Shown piece after piece: positions 22,291 through 31,369 of a DNA stretch of 64,000 nt. This stretch comes from Bicyclus anynana. Its lineage: Eukaryota > Arthropoda > Insecta > Lepidoptera > Nymphalidae. The stretch covers positions 8,918,292-8,982,291 of the forward strand of contig NC_069094.1 of the NCBI RefSeq assembly GCF_947172395.1. Direction: 5' to 3'. The notes under the pieces are model-generated. The model searched no databases, was not told the origin of the DNA, and was given only the letters and a program-made list of their open reading frames with translations. The stretch's first letter is position 1. Each line of letters begins with the position of its first letter. The translations under genes were made by a program, and so were the position numbers.

Positions 22291-23933
22291 GTAAGTGGTG
22301 ACCGCTTCTCTTGCTACTATGTACGTAGACATTTTATTTAACACATTAAATTTAGAATAAAAACATAAAATAAGTACTTGGAAAAAGTAAAATTATTGAA
22401 GTTTAGAAAAGAGACTAGCTAATCAATAACGTAAGCGATACATTTGTAAACTAAAACATAATAAAGTTCATTACTAAAACTATAATACAAAATTATTTAA
22501 AACCTGTGCCAGATGGCCTTTTTCTTTTGATTCATTATTTATAGCAAACACCTATGTCATTTTACACAAACTAATTTTATGGGTAAATAGGTAGAAAATA
22601 TTAGGTATAATGTTTACATAATGTAAATATTTCCCTTTTTAGTTTCGTGGATACGTTAATGTTTTGAAGTCGGTTGTAAGTATTAAAAAAAAGTATGAAG
22701 CGTTTATATTACAAAGTGCATGATCCGTGTACCGTCCGGGCCCGTCTACAAACGTAAGGCGCTCGTCTACCACACGGTCGTTACCACCCGGCCTCGGCCC
22801 GCCCGGACATGACCTGGTCTATTAGCATCCCTAACATGGCTATGCTGAGAAATAAGAAAAAACACCTTCAAAAAAAAAAGCCCTGTGCATTTTTCAAGTC
22901 TGTCGAAAATGCTAATATAATCAGAGTAACCTGACACAGACATCAGTTGGGCTTGCATAAAATGAGTCAATTTGTAAAATATCTCACGTATACGAACTAA
23001 AACTGGTAAAATTTACGTAATTTTTATATATAACCTACTCCAAAGGTATGTAAAATATCACACGATTGGTCAATTGAATAATGTGATGAGCTATTGCGAA
23101 AATCATTTAAAATTTTGATTCATGTGGCAACGTTTTAAACTACGTCGAGTTTTAAACTTCAGTTCAAGGTGTTTCAAATAACTTAAGAATACTGCTAGTA
23201 AAATTTAATATGAAAAAAGCCTGCCAAGTAATTACTGTGTCTAACCACCGTGTGCCCTTTTTCTTTGGTATGGTTATCACGTATTTTTGTATCGAAAAGA
23301 GTGTTGTAAGTCGAAAATAACATATGCTACGTAGTGTACGTTGCTGCAAAGTCTTATACAATGATGTCGACTGAACAAATAGTTGTGTGTTCCGCATTTC
23401 TAGTGAGCATCATTTGCGATGGATGTTACTCGTACATGCAGGCCGATATATGTTCAATTCGTTTACCTCAATAATAGCGCCATTAAAGAGAAATAGGCTA
23501 ATGTGCTAAACATGGCCACTTTATAAACGCTATGTTACAAATACTCGTTACTTGAATTTTCCTTTCAGGCATAAAGTTACGGAGCTAAAATCTGGACGTG
23601 ATATTTTGCATGAAACATATTTGAAGATTCAGAGATAAATAATCTAGATATTATACAAATATTATGATGCTGAAGATTGCTTTTGATTGATCGCAACAAT
23701 CTCAGAAAGTAGTAGGTTCAAATAAACAATTATTTCAGTTTTATTAAAACTACAAGCTATTGGCGGGATAATTTTAAGAGGAACCTCTAGAAACACAATT
23801 TATTACTTTTTCGGGTTATGTACTTATTATGATTTCCGAAATTTTGACGTCTTATTGATTTAAATTATCTATAGAAATTCCAAGCAGACGTTGTTACGGG
23901 GAAAGGCAAAGAAAAACAGCGGCAATCTACCGA
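22291..23933. other. Non-coding DNA with a GC-rich patch
   Basis: 22730-22830 is clearly GC-richer ('gtaccgtccgggcccgtcta', 'acccggcctcggcccgcccg') and could be a transposon 5' end. Nothing else is identified; the frame at 23164-23397 has no support. Confidence 0.4.
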
Positions 23934-24121
23934 CTATAGTTTGGGAAAATCATTGATGACACTCCCATGATATGCGTGTGACGGGAAGGGAAGGACTGCG
24001 CGGGTGTGTAGTCGTGCGCGCGGGGCTGAGGTTTGAAGTGGGGTGCATCAGTTGTGGGTTTATCTGTCATCGCTACCCGCCTCCCAGCCCAGGTCTACAA
24101 ACGAATTTAGCAAGCTATTAG
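23934..24121 (-). mobile_element. MITE copy, degraded ends (pair of 63493-63670)
   Basis: The core 'gatgacactcccatgatatg', 'aaggactgcgcgggtgtgta' and 'ggtgcatcagttgtgggttt' matches the complement of 63493-63670 nearly base for base. The ends, 'tagtttgggaaaatc' and 'gatttagcaagcta'-like, are decayed forms of the AGCTTGGCAAGTTCGTT inverted repeat. Confidence 0.75.
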
Positions 24122-24423
24122 CGTACTTATATCGAGTTTTTATTTTTAACTGCATTGTCACCTATCATCAAGTGTTCAGATTTCGTTAAAAGTATCGAAG
24201 TATTAATCGAAGAGGCGAAAGGTTTTCAAAAAGCGAGATATCTATCTACTTTAGAGTGTTTAATGCTCTACAAGAGCATTAAAAACGTCATATCAGTATG
24301 ATTTTATAAAATGAAAATACTAATGGACAACCGCAACTTGATTACTTAGTAAAGTACACAGAAAACAATTAGTAAAGTCTAAACTTAAGTAGTAATTCAT
24401 TAAAGTAAGAGTTGTTTTAATCT
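24122..24423. other. Non-coding spacer
   Basis: AT-rich; a short hairpin 'taatgctc tacaa gagcatta' lies at about 24261-24281. Confidence 0.4.
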
Positions 24424-24600
24424 AAGTATCCTAATATTATAAAGCTGAAGAGTTTGTTTGTTTATTTGTTTGTTTGATTGAATACGCTAAGCTCAGGAAC
24501 TACTAGTCCCATTTGAAAAAATCTTTTAGTGTTAGATGGCCCATTTACCGAGGAAGGCTATAGGCTATACAATACATATATCGGCGCGGCGTCATTTAGT
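24424..24600 (+). mobile_element. Helitron-like element (family B), full length
   Basis: Begins 'aagtatcctaatattataaa' plus 'gctgaagagtttgtttgttt' and ends in GGCGCGGCGTCATTTAGTAT, in which the final CTAGT has become TTAGT. Confidence 0.7.
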
Positions 24601-24836
24601 ATAAAGTCCGTTTTGTGTTAAAGACAACGAACATCTATAACTATCGCGTATTCCGTTCGTTTATCTATTATTATTTGACTTTTTTATTAGTGGACCTAGC
24701 TTTTTATCCAACTGCTTCAGAACTAGGGTAATGTTTTCCCGGTCAAATTAAAATTTATTCCAATAGTAAGGGGAGAATGCTGATTGCGATGAACTGAAAC
24801 TATGCTATGCTAATAAACAACCGACAGGTAGCATAT

Positions 24837-24945
24837 AACTCGTGCGCATTAACTAGTGCACTTGACACCTGGCTGCCAAACACAATCAAAGAAACACTAA
24901 TACAAACATCATTCGAGCCAGGTGTCAAGTTAATCCGCACGAGCT
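24837..24945. mobile_element. Short palindromic MITE, copy 2
   Basis: Left end 'actcgtgcgcattaac' + 'cttgacacctggct' with a 7-base insertion (tagtgca), right end 'agccaggtgtcaagttaatc' + 'cgcacgagct'. Same ends and same orientation of spacer remnants ('catcattcgagccagg') as 13517-13596. Confidence 0.8.
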
Positions 24946-25789
24946 GTAGATAGGTTATTTAAATCGATCGTTAAATGATTAAACAACACAGCAACAGGTC
25001 GTCTACCTAATGTTAGCGTTCGATGGTAATAAAATTTTGCCAAATATCACACAACTTTCACTGGCAACCGGCACTGAGCTCTGCATGACTTTTATTTGAT
25101 TAAGTTTCGTTTTCGTTAAAGTAGGCACCTCATGTTTGTGAATGGCTGCAAGATTTTCCAAACCATACAAGCCTTTAATATGAACGATTTTGAAATAATT
25201 ATTATTACAATTATATTAATTATAAACACTAGGTTTACGTTACTTGATAATCGAACAGGCGACGGTACCTTAGTTTAGTAAAATGAACTTATTAACCGAT
25301 TTTAAAATAGGCTGTTATGTTCTGTTCGACCCATATAATTTTATGTAACTTAGTACCTATATGTCACTACACACACTACATGTCTGATTTTATAAAAATC
25401 ACTAATCCAATTTTCGTTAATTGATTGCAACTATTTCAGGGAAGTTTTTTCGTAAAAATTTGATTTGATTTCGATTTAATTCCCGCAATTTCTTTAGTAA
25501 ACAAAAGCGTATAGGCTTATTAGTTTATTACGAAGTATGTAGGTCCTATACGTCTACTAGGTACTGCAGTTAAGTTTCATCGAAATTAATTCAGTAGTTT
25601 TTGCGTGAGCGTGAATAGCATTATAGTACATCAAATTAGCGATTCTCATTTACATCCGCGAGCATTATACATTCCTATAACACCACAAACTTTACCTTTT
25701 TATAATATGTACCTACCTATATAGTATAAATTTATAATTAGTAAAATAATTTTAAAAATTCTTGTACCTACCACAAAAAAGTCACGATA

Positions 25790-25876
25790 TTTGTGAGTGT
25801 CACAGGCTATATTTTATCCTGCATTCTCATAGAAACGTGGACTACATGAGTGAAACCACGGGACGTCGGCTAGTAT
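25790..25876 (+). mobile_element. Helitron-like 3' fragment (family B)
   Basis: 'cacaggctatattttatcct' and a GGGACGTCGGCTAGTA end. Confidence 0.6.
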
Positions 25877-26024
25877 TTTACAATTGACGTCAGAATCAAA
25901 GTTATAAAATAACGACGGAAAATGGCTAGAAAATATCTTTCCATTGGATTTTGAATAGGCGAAATTAAATATTAATGTCATAATTGTTGCTTAGAAAGTT
26001 TTGTGTGACTCGTCAAGATTCTAC

Positions 26025-26125
26025 ATCGCATGCTCGCACGCTGCTCGAGAAAGCACGACGTTTCGCGCGGCTCGTGACCGCACCATTGGCCGCGCGGTTG
26101 CCGGCCGAGTACAGCCGCGATAAGT
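26025..26125. promoter_or_regulatory. GC/CpG-rich island, possible promoter
   Basis: About 100 bases of CpG-dense sequence (ctcgagaaagcacgacgttt, ggccgcgcggttgccggccg) with a CCATTGG motif in otherwise AT-rich DNA. It lies 0.65 kb downstream of the minus-strand exon at 26770 and has no long ORF. It could be an intronic regulatory island, an unknown first exon, or repeat sequence. Confidence 0.25.
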
Positions 26126-26769
26126 TGTACTGAATCACACTACTACTAATTACCTTAAGGAAATTTCATAAATAAATGTTCAATAATTAACTACTCATCT
26201 ATGTACTCTGTAGTTATTACTGTTTGATAGTTTCCTAAATATTACATACATATCCGATCGATTATTATCGTGTTCTATATCGATATTAAATTTTCAAACT
26301 TGAATTTTATCTGATCATTTAATGTGTAACAATAAACGCCTTATTTGTCACAAGTAAAAGCTTTTGATTTCAATGGAAATCGCAGGTTTTACCCGAGAAA
26401 CCTGTGCCGCGAATTGACCTACTGACCGCAGACATAATTTCACTTTTTAGAATTTTTGTGAATTCATCGCACTAGGCAAGCATACAGTGTATAATTTCAC
26501 GGATTTTTTTGTAGATGTGATTTGATTGTACTAAAGTTTAATTAAAAATATATTTATTGCAAAATAAATCGAAATCTCGAATAGATCAGCTGACTTTATA
26601 GGTTAATGACATGCTGTTATGTAAAAAGGATTGTTGTTAATGTCAAAGTTACAATCAAAGATCATAATAAGATTGGTAATTGTACATTTTTATACCAATT
26701 AATTATATAATTATGAGATAATTAAGTTTTAAAAAGGTGTTATAATTCGTTTTAAAGAAATTATCTAAC

Positions 26770-26919
26770 CTGACAGGTCTTTCCAAATATCCTCAACGGA
26801 GATGGTCCGGGTGGTTTGAGTTTCACAAATACAGTCTGTCTTCGAACTTTAGGTCCGAATTGACACATTAACTGATCCTGAACACGAGCACAAAGCCTAC
26901 TCGAACTTAAACACGCCAT
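26770..26919 (-). CDS. First coding exon, mitochondrial-type N-terminus; probably PDSS1
   Basis: The ATG at 26919-26917 (context AGCTATGG) opens 50 codons that end at a CAG|GTTAGA donor in phase 0. The product starts MACLSSSRLCARVQDQL, continues with basic residues and contains VKLKPPGPSPLRIFGKT. It has the look of a presequence: few acids and many Arg/Lys/Ser. The frame also stays open upstream to 26967, but no ATG is there. The next minus-strand coding segment in the window is the PDSS1 exon at 4953-4765, which begins in phase 0 and lacks a start. Joining them would give a complete N-terminus with a 21.8 kb intron. That the two belong together is inference from strand, phase and absence of other genes. 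The exon itself looks real. Confidence 0.5.
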
Positions 26920-27324
26920 AGCTACAACTGCGACCAAACGCTTGAAGACATGAACTACATTACACACATAGCGCCCGAGCGATCAGCTTTTTCCTCCCCA
27001 CTTAGACAGCTGATTGTCAATCTTTCGAATCTACCAGTATTGCCAGAAATGAAAAACTAGTAGCTTTTAGTAGGTTTTATAAATAAAAAAATATTTTTAA
27101 TTTCATATCACACTATCTGCTGCGTTACAGTTTGATTATTTGAAGAAACTATTCTTTTTTAATTTATCACTAAGAGACTGATTTTTCTTAGATAAACATC
27201 TTGATATCAGCCTGTTACATAAGGAAAAATGTACGCATAGATAATTTGAAATATAACAATAATCCTGTAAGTATTTATGTATGTTTGAGAACAAATAATT
27301 TAAGTTATTTTTAAAGATGAAGAA

Positions 27325-27470
27325 TTTTTTATTCCATGGATTCACCTTGCTGGTGCTGGGACCATCATGTGGCGGAGAAAAAACTCTGGTTTAACTTTCT
27401 CTGAGAGAAACTCGGAGAGAAGAAACTTTCAACCCGGGGGAACAGTCATGGAATACCTGTAAGATTATAC
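27325..27470. repeat. Dispersed repeat with ATTCCATGGATTCA end
   Basis: 'ttattccatggattcacctt' and 'gcggagaaaaaactctgg' parallel the complement of 31862-32025, which also ends in 'attccatggattca' and carries 'gagagaaaaactccgagc'. A further trace is at 52136-52165. Confidence 0.45.
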
Positions 27471-27644
27471 ATAGTATACTGTAAGAATGTTGTTTCCCTG
27501 TCCAATGAAATTTTATAAGATCCTGTTAGATAAGGTTGCAAATTTTAATACGCGTTTGAGATACACGTTCTATAATTATTATAGAATTTGCTGCAATTCT
27601 ACTGTGGTTAAAGTCTGTAAGCAGAATAGTAGAGCAATAAATGA

Positions 27645-28075
27645 CTCGTCGGTTTAGTGGTTAGCCTATGTGGTGGATAACGAGATCCTGGAAATTCTGG
27701 TTCAGGTTATGAGATAACATACAAGATATGATTGATACATACAATACAGTATGATTAAATACAATACAAAGATTTCTTTATTATTAGAAATGTTTAGTTA
27801 AAATTTGCAGTCCGGAGTTGAAAAGTCGGTGATGTTACACCCCCTTGCCGCGGAGAGCGAATTAGGCCATCGGTCCTGGTCATTAACATCAGCTGATAGT
27901 TGTCGTTAGTGAATTTATCATTATCACTACCGATGGGTAGAGAGCTAAGCTCACCGTGGTGTTCCAAAGCTTTGTGGGCTTAGCTTTATATCCCCTCTCG
28001 TTTAAGGAAAGAGACCTGGCCCTATATTAGATCGATAAAACGGGCTGATAATGTTAATAAGGATGATGACAGTGT
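27645..28075 (+). mobile_element. Long tRNA-derived SINE with GATGATGAC tail
   Basis: A box-A-like 'gtcggtttagtggttagcct' and a degenerate box B ('tctggttcaggtt') are followed by a body with 'accccccttgccgcggagag', 'ccatcggtcctggtc', 'tttatatcccctctcgttta' and 'gagacctggccctatattag', ending 'gggctgataatgttaataag' plus gatgatga. This head-body-tail order is a known lepidopteran SINE layout. Confidence 0.65.
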
Positions 28076-28617
28076 AGCCTTTAGAAATATTTGTTTCCCA
28101 ATACACAGTAAACTCTAAAAGTAAGTGATGATTAAATATTTAAATTTATCAAAACTATATTTATGATAAAGATTTTCTATAATCTATAACCTAAAATTCA
28201 AAGCTTTTGTATATTATTTTTTGTTTATCGTTGGCTTAGTCCACAAAATAGCGGAAGACTAGGAGAATATTTAAATAAATAATGGCAGCACTACGGGAAA
28301 TAGTGGAAATCCACAGAATATAATTTTATTGACCTATTGTTACCAAGCTGTCAGTGTCAATGTCATTCTTAGCATTTATTTTAGAATTAAATAACCTAAT
28401 ATTTTATTTTTCAGAAATCAAATAAAAGATTTTTCATATTTGTGAAAGTAATTGCAAGGTGAGATATAAAATCAAGCTTACAAATATAAACCTATGAATA
28501 CTAGAAAGTAGTTCATTAACCACACTGTAGGTTATTATGTTCACACTCCTGAGTAAATATGTTCCTTGCTTCACAGGCAGGAGTCATCCAATACTATTAG
28601 TTTGTTTTAAGGTGAAA

Positions 28618-30210
28618 ATGATTTCCCGTGTACACCACTTGAAAAATATAATAAAGAATGTAGAGAAAAATATTCTTCAAATATTTGGATTACCACCGAG
28701 AGGTATGCTTAAACCATTTATTTTATGTTTCATGTTAGATCTTAAATATCAAAATACATATTTGTTAGTAAGCTTAAAGCACATATATATAATAATTCTA
28801 TATTTATATTTGTTGTAATGCATTGTATTTGCATTTTCTAGAGTTAGCTTTGGCATATACTTATGAAAAAAGATTACCAGAACCTAAGAAGTTTTCCATA
28901 AAAGATATTGTTGGAGATGGGATTCTATTAGCAGTGCCTAAATTTAGAAGAACAGTGGAAAAAAGGTTGAAGAGAAAATTTGGCAGTCCAGAGTATACAT
29001 GGAAAATGCTGGTACCTAAAACAAACATCATTGTGTGTAACAGCTGCGGACATTACCATGAGCGAGGCCATCTATGTGGTAAATTTTTTATTAATATATA
29101 TTATCAGTAAGTGCAGTGCCTTGATCCAGTAGTTAACCAAAGTGGTTACAGGTCAAAAGATCCTGGGTTTGAGTTTGGCTGGGCGGATATATCGAATTTT
29201 TCCTTCTTCTGAAAAAATTTCAGCCTGGAGTTGGTGGTGTTTCACTTGATAATGATTATTACAAGAGTAAACATCATCAACCTAAGGAAAAAGGTAGGGA
29301 GGCTCTATAGTAACCTATAGGCTGGTAGTTATATACAGAAACCTTTTTTGAGCATGTGATAACTTGAAAGTCGAGCAGCTCAGTGTTCATATTTCTGACA
29401 GGTCGTGATCCAAAGGGACAAACATTATGTAATTGCCTCATTATTTTGTCTCATCACTACAAAGATGAGACAAATTAATGATAACCCTTTGATCATGACC
29501 TGTCAGAAATGCAAACTCTGAGCGGCCAGACTTTTAAGTGTTGAATCATCCATATATTTTTATATATTTAATTTTATTATTGCATGCAACTCAAGGAAGT
29601 TTCTCTTATTTAGAAGTTCTGTGACTTCCATGGGCTGAAAATAATGAGTCTAGATACATAATTTTTTTTCTGCATAAAAAAATAGCACTAAGTTCATGTT
29701 ACATTTTTGGTGGTTAAATTATGTTTATAATGTGCCCTTAATTCTATGTTGCTAGCTTGTAATCACACCCACTGTATAATATTATTGTTTTGATTATTAT
29801 TATTGAAATATAATCTGTAATCTTTTAAAATCTAAATATGATACCTATTATATTCCAGCTCACTGTTATAAAAAAGTGGAAGCAGAAACAAAGGAAATTC
29901 AAGATAAAATACAGCAGAAATTGGGCAACCAAAAACCAATTGAAAATGATGTGATTGTATTATATAATGGAGAAAGTTTACCAGATCAGGTATTTTAATT
30001 AATTATTGTAATTGAGTTAGCATTAAAAAAAATTGTGTATTTTGATCAATTGTATTTTATTAAACTTTTCAGCCCAAAGAGTTTTGGCGAGGGAAAAGGA
30101 TCATTGAAATGAAGAAAGATAGACCACAATGGTTTAGTAAAAATCTTTTGGAGAAAACAACACAGCAACCATCAGAATCTAAAGATGTTAAACCTACAGA
30201 CTTAGCTTAG
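28618..30210 (+). CDS. mRpL32: Mitochondrial large-subunit ribosomal protein bL32m
   Basis: Four exons: 28618-28702, 28842-29078, 29859-29989 and 30073-30210, with GT/AG borders and phases 1, 1, 0. They give 196 residues, close to the 188 of human MRPL32. The N-terminus is presequence-like. The mature start (about residue 75 on) has FGSPEYTWKMLVPK. A zinc-binding set C94/C97 and C107/C110 is split across the exon 2/3 join (CNSCGH...LC|AHC). A family FWRGKRIIEMKKDRPQWF block closes the protein. It is a structural part of the mitoribosome large subunit; in other eukaryotes its presequence is cleaved by the m-AAA protease. A poly(A) signal AATAAA follows at about 30244. Intron 2 carries a SINE and a MITE. 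Convergent with the spindle-F-like gene. Confidence 0.95.
29112..29290 (+). mobile_element. SINE fragment inside mRpL32 intron 2
   Basis: 'gatccagtagttaaccaaag' (box A-like) and 'cctgggtttgagtttggctg' (box B-like) then 'tttcagcctggagttggtgg'. The 3' part is short. Confidence 0.5.
29359..29543. mobile_element. MITE inside mRpL32 intron 2
   Basis: Long imperfect inverted repeat: 'atttctgacaggtcgtgatc' + 'caaaggg' on the left faces 'ccctttgatcatgacctgtc' + 'agaaat' on the right, and the pairing extends outward through 'gctcag' to 'acttgaaagtc' / 'gacttttaagt'. Arms of about 60 bases. Confidence 0.75.
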
Positions 30211-30243
30211 CAGTATATTCAAAAAGTAGGAAGTAAAATATAA

Positions 30244-30249
30244 AATAAA
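30244..30249 (+). terminator. Poly(A) signal of mRpL32
   Basis: AATAAA 34 bases after the stop codon. Confidence 0.6.
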
Positions 30250-30400
30250 AATTGATACAGATTATAAATGTGGTTTGTTCTTGGATTAACAAACATAAAG
30301 TACAGTAACAACTTCAAAAAATTAAAATCACTACAAAGGCCAAAATTGACTCTTAAATCTATGGCCACAATACAATGATAATTTTATATGTCCCTACAAC

Positions 30401-30464
30401 ATCACCACAAAAAGTGATCTGAATAATAGTGTAGCCTATTATTCAGATCACTTTTTGTGGTGAT
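30401..30464. repeat. Perfect 27-bp hairpin
   Basis: 30401-30427 (atcaccacaaaaagtgatct...) is exactly complementary to 30438-30464, with a 10-base loop (agtgtagcct). It lies about 190 bases past the mRpL32 stop. Confidence 0.9.
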
Positions 30465-30814
30465 TTGAACTGAGAACATGCACAACTTTGTCTTTAATTC
30501 CATTATTTACATATGTTGCAATTTTTACACTTCCGACACACAACTCGACATTGTAGATGATATTTAGGTATTAAATAAATAATGTTCCTTGTTGACCACA
30601 ACTAACATTGAGATGTGGAAATTTCCTCTTTTGGGTAATTTTTTTATGACCTAGTAACACATCTAACAGTGTTTAACATCATTGCCACAATAGCTATTAC
30701 TAGCCACATACAGGATTTTGTCTGTTCTTTGGTTTTGCCAACACTTTCCAATTTTTCACTATTACCTAGATGGTGTTATCCTACCAGCCTGTTCCAAGTT
30801 TTCTTACCCCAGGT

Positions 30815-31265
30815 TGCATTTCTCAAACAATGCAGGCAGAGATATTATGAAGAATGGAATGAATGTGAGATGGATGAAATGGCGACTGGTCTCAGGTGTA
30901 CTTTGTTATCCACAAATGTCCCTAAGTTGGTAATTTTTTTTAGCCTACCTTAAACCTATAAATCAAGAATGTTAGGCAGTAAAAAGGACAGATAATAGAA
31001 GAATGTGAAATATGTATGTTGAGATATATTAGTATAAATGATGGATAAAATTAGAAATGAATATATAAATAGAAGCAAGCAGCCATAGGTAGTAAGTGAT
31101 ATTACTAGAAGAATGTTGAAATTGCAAATGAGTGGAGAAGGTCAAAGAAACTTAGACTGTGTATAAAAGGAAAAGATGGTGACTTGACAAATAATAAAAG
31201 ACATTGACATATTTTACTGACCCCACTTGACTGAGATAGTCAAGGATATGTGGGCTGCTTAGTAA
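30815..31265 (+). mobile_element. LINE reverse-transcriptase C-terminal remnant
   Basis: With several frameshifts, the plus strand reads MNVRWMKWRLVSGVLC, then MLRYIS, DKIRNEYINRS, and a later LDCV...KDID...PHLTEIVKDM. This is the order found after the RT domain of LINE proteins (VRWMKWREVTGVLCD, MLRWM, KIRNEYIRGS, GRPKKRWMDCVKDDM, as recalled). Heavily decayed. It fills the space between mRpL32 and the spindle-F-like gene. Confidence 0.7.
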
Positions 31266-31369
31266 TTAAAATCACTTTAATCTCAATAGAATTTGTATAA
31301 TCATTTATAAAATCAAATTACAATTTAAATAAAATATATTAGCAATTATCTTATTAATCTTGAGTACCT

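Larger units (their letters stand above)
24946..26769. other. Non-coding DNA with a Helitron remnant and GC island
   Basis: 25790-25876 is a family B Helitron-like 3' part ending 'gggacgtcggctagta'. 26025-26125 is a GC-rich island with a CCATTGGCC box. The remainder is AT-rich. Confidence 0.5.
26920..28617. other. Intergenic region between divergent genes, SINE-filled
   Basis: 1.7 kb between the minus-strand start at 26919 and mRpL32 at 28618. It carries a dispersed repeat (27325-27470) and a long SINE (27645-28075), leaving about 500 bases next to each gene for promoters. A short ORF at 27136-27345 (-) has no support. Confidence 0.5.

Noticed and set aside
28537..28818. mRpL32 starting at the upstream ATG at 28537
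   Set aside because: That frame is only the first-exon frame extended upstream; the ATG at 28618 gives the expected protein length and presequence.
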